From assembly GCA_902796775.1 (NCBI GenBank), contig CADBQK010000179.1:1-5853 (forward strand): 5,853 bases of DNA, in the 5' to 3' direction. A program made the position numbers and the translations under genes. A model generated the notes under the pieces. The model worked only from the letters and a program-made list of their open reading frames with translations, was not told the origin of the DNA and did not search any database. Source of the DNA: an uncultured Lachnospiraceae bacterium (lineage in GTDB: Bacteria; Bacillota_A; Clostridia; Lachnospirales; Lachnospiraceae). Within the stretch, counting starts at the first letter, position 1, and each line of letters opens with the position of its first letter. Below are positions 1-5,770 of the stretch, one piece after another.

Positions 1-885
1 CATCTGCATTCAACAAGCTCCATGATATCTGGCATTGCCATGCTTGGGAGCCTCATCGGGGATATGGAGATCCTGGAGCGTGTCAAGGCATTCATGGAGA
101 ACGGATATTATGATATGGCCCTGGATTTTGGCTGGTGTTTGGAGAATATGAAGCGCTCGGATCTGGTGGGGGAAATCAATAATACCGGAGATTACCTGGA
201 AGCATGTCTTTGCCTGGGGAATGCGGGATATAGCACTTACTATGACCGCGCGGATAAAATGATTCACGCACATTTATTGCCTGCCCAGTTGCTGGATGTT
301 TCTTTTATACCTGACAAGCCCAGCCTTGACTGCTCGATAAATCATATGGCTTCACGTATGCGTGGTGCTTTTGGGTTTCCATGCCCTTATGGACATGAAT
401 ACGAGCCCGGCAGTGAAATCTCTTTTAACTGGGACATCGTAGGCGGAGGTGTCAGCAGCCTTTGCTGGGCTGCCAGACATATTGTAACTAAGATAAATGG
501 CATTGCCAGCATTAACCTCCAGTTTGATGTAGACCATGCCCTCTTATCTTACCAAAGCCCCTATCAGCATCAGGGGATATTAAGTCTGGAAATGAAAGAA
601 GACTTGCCTGTTCGAATTCTTTTCCCGCAGGGAACTGACTGGATAGGACTGGAAGAAGCCCTTTTAGAAGCGGGACCGAAATACACCAGGAAGGGGAATT
701 GGATCTACCTATATGGCTTGTATGAATATGGAATCCTTAAAATTCCCGTTATTTTCCAGCGAAAGACTGTACATTACTGTTTTCGTGAACATGAATTTGA
801 TGCAGTATTCTCGGGGAACCGGATCCAGAGCATGAAGGTTCCCGGAAATAAACGGTTGCTGTTTTTTGCTCCCGATGATGATTAA
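1..885 (+). CDS. GH127/DUF1680-like (beta-L-arabinofuranosidase-type) protein, 3' part only
   Basis: The frame is open from the first base, so the true start lies upstream. The 294 visible codons are about the C-terminal half of a family usually 600 residues or longer. Numbering from the M encoded at 22, the early H/ST segment before it and the SLIGD turn resemble an (alpha/alpha)6-barrel helix pair. NNTGDYLEAC (53-62) matches the family's N-D-T-x-x-E-T-C segment, with E60 and C62 at the Glu and Cys zinc-ligand positions. The later segment that normally carries CCPPN reads DIVGGGVSSL (138-147), so the two cysteines, one of them the nucleophile in GH127 enzymes, seem to be glycines. A beta-sandwich-like tail follows, with ILSLEMKEDLPVRILFPQGTDW resembling the family's R-L-R-I-P-G-W segment in two pieces. 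The TAA at 883-885 lies 16 bases before the epimerase start, suggesting an operon. Family membership is likely. Activity as a glycosidase is doubtful, and the substrate is unknown. Confidence 0.7.
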   Translation, partial: HLHSTSSMISGIAMLGSLIGDMEILERVKAFMENGYYDMALDFGWCLENMKRSDLVGEINNTGDYLEACLCLGNAGYSTYYDRADKMIHAHLLPAQLLDVSFIPDKPSLDCSINHMASRMRGAFGFPCPYGHEYEPGSEISFNWDIVGGGVSSLCWAARHIVTKINGIASINLQFDVDHALLSYQSPYQHQGILSLEMKEDLPVRILFPQGTDWIGLEEALLEAGPKYTRKGNWIYLYGLYEYGILKIPVIFQRKTVHYCFREHEFDAVFSGNRIQSMKVPGNKRLLFFAPDDD

Positions 886-886
886 T

Positions 887-893
887 GGAGGGA
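887..893 (+). promoter_or_regulatory. Ribosome binding site fixing the epimerase start
   Basis: GGAGGGA is a near-consensus Shine-Dalgarno sequence 8 bases before the ATG at 902. It begins 2 bases after the upstream stop codon. It argues against the longer alternative start at 866. Confidence 0.85.
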
Positions 894-901
894 TATTTAC
901 G

Positions 902-1777
902 ATGAAATATGGAATCTACTATGCTTTTTGGGGCAGGCAATGGGGAGAGGACTATGTTCCCTATGTTAGAAAAGTGAAGAAACTCGGATTTGACGTATTG
1001 GAAGTAGGCTGCCAGAATTTTCAGAACGAGTCCATCGATACCTGCCATGAGCTTGGGAAAGTGGCTAAGGAAGAAGGAATTATCCTGACAGGTGGATATG
1101 GACCAGATGCGGCGCATTGCATAGCTTCAAGCGAAGATAGAGTTGTTGAAGAGGCTTTTGATAAATTCAAGGACATGTTTGAAAAGATGGCCGCTGCAGA
1201 TATACATCTATTAGGTGGCGGGTTGTACTCCTATTGGCCGGTGGATTATTCTGCCCCGTTTGACAAAAAAGCTGATTGGGAGAGAAGCGTCGCAAATATG
1301 AGAAAACTGGCTGATTATGCCATCCAGTACGATATCACCTTGAGCATGGAAGTATTGAACAGATTTGAAGGATATCTTTTGAATACGGCCGAAGAGGGGA
1401 TCCGCTATGTAAAAGAAGTGGAAAAGCCAAATGTCAAGCTGATGTTGGATAGTTTTCACATGAACATAGAGGAAGATTCCTTTGGGGAAGCCATTCGTGC
1501 TTCGGGAGATCTGTTGGGACATTTCCATATCGGGGAGGCTAATCGCCGGCCTCCGTTCTCCGGAGGGAGGATACCATGGGGAGAGATCGGAGCGGCTCTT
1601 AACGACATTGGATACACAGGGATGGTTGTGATGGAGCCATTTATAAAAATGGGCGGTGAGATTGGAAGAGATATACGCGTATGGCACGACCTATCTCATG
1701 GCTGTACGGAAGAAGACATGGATACACTCGCGGCAAATGCTCTTATGTTTATCCGAAAGGCATTCGAGGGAAAATGA
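902..1777 (+). CDS. D-psicose/D-tagatose 3-epimerase family protein
   Basis: This complete 291-residue TIM-barrel enzyme should interconvert ketohexose C3 epimers, such as D-fructose and D-psicose (allulose) or D-tagatose and D-sorbose. It would act in the cytoplasm with a divalent metal, usually Mn2+ or Co2+. The N-terminus MKYGIYYAFW and the segments GGGLYSYWPVDY (105-116), LEVLNRFEGYL-like (149-159) and LDSFHMNIEEDS (182-193) are family hallmarks. The four metal and catalytic residues are present: E150, D183, H209 and E245. R215 and R216 follow in GEANRRPPFSGGR, a loop slightly longer than in known clostridial enzymes. Length matches the family (about 290). An in-frame ATG at 866 would add 12 residues and overlap the previous gene. 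I prefer the ATG at 902 because GGAGGGA (887-893) lies 8 bases upstream and the MK-x-GIYYA start matches homologues. Activity on a phosphorylated or other ketose cannot be excluded, because C3-epimerase substrate range is broad. Confidence 0.93.
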   Translation: MKYGIYYAFWGRQWGEDYVPYVRKVKKLGFDVLEVGCQNFQNESIDTCHELGKVAKEEGIILTGGYGPDAAHCIASSEDRVVEEAFDKFKDMFEKMAAADIHLLGGGLYSYWPVDYSAPFDKKADWERSVANMRKLADYAIQYDITLSMEVLNRFEGYLLNTAEEGIRYVKEVEKPNVKLMLDSFHMNIEEDSFGEAIRASGDLLGHFHIGEANRRPPFSGGRIPWGEIGAALNDIGYTGMVVMEPFIKMGGEIGRDIRVWHDLSHGCTEEDMDTLAANALMFIRKAFEGK

Positions 1778-1991
1778 GGGTTGGGGAGCAAAACATTCCT
1801 CAGTAGTCCTACAGAAACTATTAGATATGATTCCTTTTGCTCTGTGATAGTGGTCCTATTTCTCCAGGGAATAGGCTTATCATCCAGACGTATGCATTTG
1901 CGTTGCTCATCCCCGCACTACAGCATTCTCTTTTGGAGTCCTTCATATAAATTATCGAGGGCTCGAGCTTGACCTTCCATTTGGTACAACA

Positions 1992-2008
1992 TGTGATTGA
2001 TAATCACA
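1992..2008. repeat. Perfect dyad TGTGATT-GAT-AATCACA
   Basis: Two 7-base arms are exact inverted repeats around a 3-base centre. It has the size and shape of an operator for a dimeric repressor or activator and superficially resembles a CRP half-site pair, with a 7-base rather than 6-base spacer. No gene starts close enough on either strand to assign a target, so it may be a relic or chance. Confidence 0.35.
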
Positions 2009-2076
2009 CAAGAGAAGCGAATAAGAATTCGTATCAGAGAAAGAATGTCAGAACAGCGACATTGTTAAGAGAACGA

Positions 2077-2109
2077 AACGGGTCCGTCTTTATGTAAGGC
2101 GGGCCCGTT
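2077..2109. other. Strong 14-bp hairpin without a T-tract
   Basis: AACGGGTCCGTCTT pairs with AAGGCGGGCCCGTT around the loop TATGT. Fourteen continuous pairs form, two of them G-U when read as + strand RNA. The GC-rich stem resembles clostridial intrinsic terminators, but neither flank carries a clear U-run: CCGCAT follows on the + strand and TCGTTC on the minus strand. It may be a degraded terminator, an RNA stability stem or a leftover element end. Confidence 0.5.
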
Positions 2110-2125
2110 CCGCATAGCAGAAACT

Positions 2126-2284
2126 ATGGAATTGAATTCGGAGAAAAGCAAAGCATTGACAGCAGCAAATATATCAAAATCAAAGAAAATATGGAACAAG
2201 ATTAGAAGAGTACAGATCCAGTGTGCTACCGACAAGAAGTTCAAAAAGAGCGTAAAGACTTATGGGGATTTTTATTGCCAGTAA
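2126..2284 (+). CDS. Possible small Lys-rich protein, 52 codons, weakly supported
   Basis: An ATG-to-TAA frame encodes 52 residues beginning MELNSEKSKALTAANISKSK and ending KTYGDFYCQ. It is strongly basic, with many Lys and Arg in its centre, compatible with nucleic-acid binding, and predicted to be helical. It starts 17 bases after the hairpin at 2077-2109. No convincing Shine-Dalgarno sequence precedes the ATG, and I recognise no family. It could be a gene fragment or a chance frame in AT-rich DNA. Confidence 0.22.
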   Translation: MELNSEKSKALTAANISKSKKIWNKIRRVQIQCATDKKFKKSVKTYGDFYCQ

Positions 2285-2300
2285 TAAGATGAGAGTAAAC

Positions 2301-2333
2301 AAAAAAGACCACCCTTGGCAAGAGGTAGTCTTT
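2301..2333 (-). terminator. Rho-independent terminator reading on the minus strand
   Basis: Read as minus-strand RNA, AAAGACUACC pairs with GGUGGUCUUU, giving ten continuous pairs including one U-G wobble. The loop is 10 bases and contains CUUG/CAAG, and six U follow (A-run at 2301-2306). On the + strand the same stem has a C-A mismatch and only three T after it, so minus-strand use is favoured. A 67-codon minus frame (2536 down to 2333) has its stop directly abutting the stem, but I do not recognise its product. Confidence 0.65.
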
Positions 2334-2642
2334 CAAGTAGCTAAAACTTCAGCAGGCAATCGCCGCCCTGTGGCGATTGGATTCACAAGGATTCCGAAAT
2401 CATGAAGGAGTTTAGTCCTGCCGTAGACAGATGCGTTCCAATTATTCTGGGAAATCCCTGATTGTGCAGATAACAGGTAACATAGTACCACCGGCGGTAC
2501 TTCCTTCGTTATCTCCCAATTCAGCTTCTTTATCATCTTTTATCTTTGATTGGCGCGACCCACTGCTAGTTATTCCTCCATCTGACAGGTATATTTCTAT
2601 AAGCGATAGATGTTTGCAAGCCTATGAATGCCATCATGATAT

Positions 2643-3043
2643 CACATAACGATTGAGATTGAAAGGCTTTTTGATGGAATCGAGATTATCTGGGAAACGG
2701 TTACACAAATTGATAAGATCAGACTTCCAGAGATTAATGATTTGACGAGATAAGCTGATATGATAAAGTGATCGTAAGGGAAGATCGACTATAGCAGGTA
2801 TGCATCAACAGAGTATATTGAGGTTCAGTATGATGTAAGATGAGCACAATATACATTGTTTGTCGATAGTAAATGGGCTGACCGAGTCGGGAAGATTATC
2901 AGCTTCCTGCATATTTTAGCGGATGGGATCGATGATTCGGTCGATTCTGACGCTATATGCGGGTAGACCGAGATCATGGTCAGCCTGCTGGAGCGACGCA
3001 TGGAGAAGTATCAGAAGAAGAGACAGACGATCGATGAAGGGTG
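2643..3043 (+). pseudogene. Decayed reading frame upstream of the cyclotransferase
   Basis: A single frame gives protein-like text in consecutive stretches separated by stops at 2751 (TAA), 2769 (TGA), 2775 (TAA), 2841 (TGA) and 2964 (TAG). The pieces include ERLFDGIEIIWETVTQIDKI, then SRYASTEYIEVQYDV, then SKWADRVGKIISFLHILADG followed by IDDSVDS. The last piece, MVSLLERRMEKYQKKRQTID, looks like a coiled coil. Composition resembles real coding DNA (GAT, ATC, CTG and GAG codons), most clearly from 2844 onward. The frame runs past the next gene's start without a natural stop, so the original end is also lost. Three types of stop make recoding unlikely. I do not recognise the parent family. The later part is better supported than the first 100 bases. 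Confidence 0.4.
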
Positions 3044-3052
3044 GCCAGGGAG

Positions 3053-3523
3053 ATGGATAAGAAGTATTATATTTCATACGGAAGTAACCTCTCCATTGAG
3101 CAGATGTCCGAAAGATGCCCCCATGCAACCGTATTAGGAACCGGAAGACTTTATGGATGGCGGCTGATGTTCAGGAGAAGCGCAACGATCGAGAGGAATC
3201 CAATCAAATATACGCCGGTACTTGTGTGGGAGATCTCGGAAGAAGATGAGGAGCAGCTGGATAAGTACGAATGGTTCCCGTATATCTATAATAAGGCGCA
3301 CATACGCGTAACTATGGATGGAGATGTTCCATTGAGGATAACGGCGATGACTTATATCATGAATGAAGAAAGAGATCTTTCGATGCCGAGTTCCTTCTAC
3401 TACAATGACCTAAAAGCCCAGTACTGCAGATTGGGCTTTCCGGTATCTATACTTGAGGAAGCTATCATCGACAGCATTGGTGAAGAAGCGGGAAGGAAGT
3501 TCCTGGCAAGGACCTGCAGATAG
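3053..3523 (+). CDS. Gamma-glutamylcyclotransferase (AIG2/GGCT-like) family protein
   Basis: This 156-residue cytoplasmic protein has the GGCT fold signature. YISYGSNLS (6-14) forms the substrate loop that binds a gamma-glutamyl group. It is followed by RCPHA and GRLYGWRLMFRR, then PVLVWEISEEDEEQLDKYEWFP, quoted here as overlapping family positions 55-75, where E73 corresponds to the catalytic Glu of the usual Y-E-G-F-P motif. The C-terminal PSSFYYNDLKAQYCRLGFP is also typical. Known members cyclise gamma-glutamyl amines or peptides to release 5-oxoproline, and related ones work in peptide or isopeptide modification systems. The substrate here is unknown. I choose the ATG at 3053, with AAGGG (3037-3041) 11 bases upstream. 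A GTG at 3041 would add MARE but has no spaced ribosome site. No terminator follows, so it may be read through into the phosphoesterase gene 76 bases on. Confidence 0.85.
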   Translation: MDKKYYISYGSNLSIEQMSERCPHATVLGTGRLYGWRLMFRRSATIERNPIKYTPVLVWEISEEDEEQLDKYEWFPYIYNKAHIRVTMDGDVPLRITAMTYIMNEERDLSMPSSFYYNDLKAQYCRLGFPVSILEEAIIDSIGEEAGRKFLARTCR

Positions 3524-3599
3524 GAGATCAGTGCTTTACAACAGCTGTCATTCTGAGGCAGCCGTAAGACCTTGAATGATCCGGTGAGGAGACCTGGCG

Positions 3600-4319
3600 A
3601 TGAAGATCGAAGAAGAGAAAAGAGTGCTGATCATACCAGATGTCCACCTGAAACCATGGATATTTGACCGGGCAGAGAAGATACTCGCCAGCGGAAAAGC
3701 AGATATGGCAGTGGACCTTGGCGACCTTGTTGACGATTTTGGAAAAGAATTTGAGCTCGACCTTTACAGGCAGACACTTGAGCGTGCCGCTGCGTTTCAT
3801 CAGGACCACCCTGATACACTTTGGTGCATCGGCAATCATGATTTCAGCTATATGCACGACGTAAGCGAGACGGGATTCTCAGGTTATGCGCTGTATACAG
3901 CTAAAACCGGCATCTTTGATCTTTTTGACATCGCCGGGGACAGGGTGGCTTACGTACATCGTATCGGGGACTGCATCTTTTCGCATGCCGGCTTGGCATA
4001 TGAGTTTGTGTGGGAGTACTGTGGTGAGGAAGAGATGGAAGATGTCGACAGGACGGTCGACCATCTCAACAGGCTCAAACCTCCCGCGCTTTGGGTAGAC
4101 AATTCCCCGATCTGGCTGCGTCCGCTGAATGGTTCAGTGAGGATGTACATGCCGAAAATGCTCCAGATCACCGGGCACACTCCGGTCAAGGAACCTGTGA
4201 AGAAAGGAAACCTTCTTATATTCGATAATTTTTCGACCTACCGGGATGGAAGATCCTACGGAAATGAGCGGCTCTGTATCATCGATACAGGGAAAAAGAC
4301 CTGGAAGTACGCGGAGTAG
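3600..4319 (+). CDS. Calcineurin-like metallophosphoesterase
   Basis: This 239-residue soluble protein carries the complete dinuclear-metal signature of the Metallophos family. PDVHLKP (13-19) supplies D14 and H16, DLGDLVDD (39-46) supplies D42, GNHD (78-81) supplies N79 and H80, SHAG (128-131) supplies H129, and TGHTP (191-195) supplies H193. The arrangement resembles the phosphoprotein phosphatase / Ap4A hydrolase branch. The true substrate, whether phosphoprotein, nucleotide or other phosphoester, cannot be read from the sequence. There is no signal peptide or membrane segment. GAGGAG (3586-3591) lies 8 bases before the ATG, which is strong support for the start. It sits 76 bases after the cyclotransferase gene and 80 bases before the protease gene, consistent with one transcript. 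Confidence 0.9.
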   Translation: MKIEEEKRVLIIPDVHLKPWIFDRAEKILASGKADMAVDLGDLVDDFGKEFELDLYRQTLERAAAFHQDHPDTLWCIGNHDFSYMHDVSETGFSGYALYTAKTGIFDLFDIAGDRVAYVHRIGDCIFSHAGLAYEFVWEYCGEEEMEDVDRTVDHLNRLKPPALWVDNSPIWLRPLNGSVRMYMPKMLQITGHTPVKEPVKKGNLLIFDNFSTYRDGRSYGNERLCIIDTGKKTWKYAE

Positions 4320-4327
4320 GAGAAAGC

Positions 4328-4378
4328 ATGAGAATACTGCAAGGCACGTTATCGGATGTGCCTGTGGACTGGAGATGA
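4328..4378 (+). CDS. Possible 16-residue peptide ORF between phosphoesterase and protease
   Basis: The ATG at 4328 is preceded by AGGAG (4318-4322) with a 5-base gap, one of the better ribosome sites in the window. The frame encodes MRILQGTLSDVPVDWR and stops with TGA at 4376-4378. The AGGAG overlaps the phosphoesterase stop codon, so translational coupling is possible. Two immediate ATGs overlap its stop (4375 and 4378, followed by TAA), and a further nine-codon frame starts at 4383 and ends inside the protease gene. It could be a mini-precursor peptide, a short coupling or leader ORF, or chance. No Cys-rich core or GG leader site is visible. Confidence 0.3.
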   Translation: MRILQGTLSDVPVDWR

Positions 4379-4399
4379 TGTAATGGCAGCAGGAAGCAG

Positions 4400-5386
4400 G
4401 TGGAAGAGGTGAGATATCCAATCGTTAATAACTGGGTCAGTTTTGAGCGGCTGGGTCCGGATGACTACCGGGTCTATGATGAATCATCTGACTGCACATA
4501 CCGGATGAAAAAGGAAGATCTCGACTTCCTGATGAAGCTTGATGGCAAGACGGATCCATACTCGATCCCGACAAGCCATACAAAGATCGGAATCAGGAAT
4601 CTTCTAGGGTATTTTGATCATTATGATCTCACAAGTTCATCCAGGATCCAGCGGAAAGGAATAGGAACGATCAGGATTCGCCTGATAAGATTTCGTGCCT
4701 CAACGCCTCTTGTCAGGTTCTTCTCAATATTCGACCGGTTCCTGTCGGTCCTCTGGCTTCCCGTTTTTCTGTTGGGCGTCTACCGTTTGGTCAGTTATAC
4801 AGGTGAGATCAGCTTAAGCCATATCCTGTCCGGAACCGTATTCGGGCTCCTGCTTTCGATCCCCCTTCACGAGACAGGACATGCCGCTGCCTGCGTACGG
4901 TATAATGGGAAGGTATGGGAATTTGGCGCGGGCATCGAGAGATTCGCCCCATATGCGTTCGTTGACCTTAGTACGAAGAGTATAAAGAGCAGACAGAGAA
5001 GAGCGCACATCAACGCCGCTGGTATAGAAGTCAACTTACTGCTAACGGGATTGTTCCTTCTTCTGGCATTTGCGTTTCCGGATATCGGAGGCTTTTTTTT
5101 CTTTGCTGCAATACAGGCTGGGTTTCACGGTATGATCAACATGCTGTTTGCTCCAGGCGCAGACGGGATGAGCATTCTGGCGGAGTTTCTTAGCTGCGAG
5201 CGTCTTCCGGAATATGCCAGGTCTTCGGTATTTGACAAGCAGAAACGGAAGCGTCTTTGCAGGAGCGGGGTCAACGGACTTGTGACCATTGCAGTATGCT
5301 GCTTTATTCTTCTTTTCCAGCTGCTTCTTCCTGTTTTGATAGTATCGTATCTGTTATTCCTGATCGGAGTGAGGTCCATGTTATGA
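4400..5386 (+). CDS. Membrane M50 metalloprotease with PqqD/RRE-like N-terminal domain
   Basis: This is a 328-residue protein. Residues 4-77 resemble a PqqD-like winged helix, the RiPP recognition element fold: YPIVNNWVSFERL, then YRVYDESSDCTYRM, then EDLDFLMKLDGKTDPYSI, with LLGYFDHYDL as the closing helix. A basic linker (82-100) leads to membrane segments near 114-132, 139-156, 210-228, 230-248 and 294-325. HETGH (157-161) sits at the end of a membrane helix and is the HExxH zinc site of M50 proteases. NMLFAPGADG (247-256) provides the third ligand, D255, as in the S2P N-P-D-G motif, and AAGIEVNLLLTG matches the conserved S2P A-G-x-x-x-N helix. The likely role is cleavage of a peptide or membrane protein, similar in kind to YydH. 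The start is GTG 4400 with AGGA (4391-4394) 5 bases upstream. An in-frame TGA at 4376 limits earlier starts, and GTG 4409 is possible. Its stop overlaps the next gene. Confidence 0.82.
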   Translation: MEEVRYPIVNNWVSFERLGPDDYRVYDESSDCTYRMKKEDLDFLMKLDGKTDPYSIPTSHTKIGIRNLLGYFDHYDLTSSSRIQRKGIGTIRIRLIRFRASTPLVRFFSIFDRFLSVLWLPVFLLGVYRLVSYTGEISLSHILSGTVFGLLLSIPLHETGHAAACVRYNGKVWEFGAGIERFAPYAFVDLSTKSIKSRQRRAHINAAGIEVNLLLTGLFLLLAFAFPDIGGFFFFAAIQAGFHGMINMLFAPGADGMSILAEFLSCERLPEYARSSVFDKQKRKRLCRSGVNGLVTIAVCCFILLFQLLLPVLIVSYLLFLIGVRSML

Positions 5387-5766
5387 GGATAAAAGCTGTC
5401 AACAGCCTTTTTCTATATATATCGGCAGCAATTTTGATGCCCATGGCTGTTATCCTTGCCACAACGCACAGGTCCGTAGTCTATTACCTGTTATTTGCGG
5501 TGTCTTTACTGTGTTTTGTCAAGATAGTACCGTTCGCGCGCTCCCGTGAGAACCTTTGGATGTTTTTTCTGGTCTTTGTTTTCTCGATTCCGGTAAACGT
5601 ATCCATTGTCCGGACCCTGCCAATCGGGGTCCTGTTCTATGATGTTTTCCGTGTCTGCCTGGTCTACGTTGTGCTGATCACGGTAGAGGAGATCGTAATG
5701 GGGTATATCACGAGAGTATTATGGCCCAGGCAGCACAAGATGCTTTATTACGAGGAGAAAGAGTGA
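5383..5766 (+). CDS. Four-helix integral membrane protein of unknown function
   Basis: This 127-residue protein has predicted membrane segments at about residues 8-27, 32-51, 58-77 and 84-108, and a charged C-terminal tail (TRVLWPRQHKMLYYEEKE) that probably lies in the cytoplasm. I recognise no family. VEEIVMGYI in the last helix places two Glu near the membrane, which is unusual and could matter for function. The ATG overlaps the protease stop as ATGA (5383-5386), and GGAGTGAGG (5366-5374) lies 8 bases upstream, so translational coupling with the protease is very likely. Longer in-frame starts exist inside the protease gene (5257 onward) but would encode a non-membrane leader in another gene's frame, so I reject them. 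A role as a partner, chaperone or immunity-like factor for the M50 enzyme is inference from coupling only. Confidence 0.75.
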   Translation: MRIKAVNSLFLYISAAILMPMAVILATTHRSVVYYLLFAVSLLCFVKIVPFARSRENLWMFFLVFVFSIPVNVSIVRTLPIGVLFYDVFRVCLVYVVLITVEEIVMGYITRVLWPRQHKMLYYEEKE

Positions 5767-5770
5767 CAAC

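Larger units (their letters stand above)
1778..3052. other. 1.27-kb region without an intact recognisable gene
   Basis: Both strands carry only short frames with poor starts and no clear family signal. Visible contents, left to right, are a weak stem (CCTATT 1855-1860 with AATAGG 1870-1875), a 24-residue minus-strand frame (1918-1992), a dyad (1992-2008), a strong hairpin (2077-2109), a 52-codon + strand ORF (2126-2284), a minus-strand intrinsic terminator (2301-2333), a 67-codon minus frame ending at that terminator (2333-2536), an 8-bp hairpin CAATCGCC/GGCGATTG (2357-2379), a near-palindrome GTACCACCGGCGGTAC (2485-2500), and a decayed + strand coding frame (2643-3043). There is no clear terminator directly after the epimerase. 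I read this as the eroded junction between two unrelated gene blocks, perhaps left by a lost mobile element, though no transposase or direct repeats can be recognised. Confidence 0.6.

Noticed and set aside
866..901. Upstream ATG giving a 12-residue longer epimerase
   Set aside because: It would overlap the previous gene and lacks a ribosome site. GGAGGGA is correctly spaced for the ATG at 902, and homologues start MK-x-GIYYA.
1781..1972. A 63-codon + strand frame after the epimerase
   Set aside because: It needs a TTG start, has no family signal, is rich in Ser, Arg and Cys, and overlaps a competing minus frame. It looks like chance.
1992..2008. CRP binding site
   Set aside because: The spacer is 7 rather than 6 bases, and cAMP-CRP control is not expected in clostridia. 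Kept only as an unassigned dyad.
2431..2649. A 72-codon + strand frame
   Set aside because: It lies opposite the minus frame ending at the terminator, has no ribosome site, and its Ser/Pro-rich text resembles antisense translation.
2709..2737. Possible promoter TTGATA with ATTAAT at 17 bases
   Set aside because: The -10 match is only four of six, and it sits inside the decayed frame more than 300 bases before the next start, so it is not distinguishable from chance.
2643..3043. Stop-codon readthrough or an alternative genetic code for the broken frame
   Set aside because: TAA, TGA and TAG all occur, and the flanking genes use normal stops. Decay is simpler.
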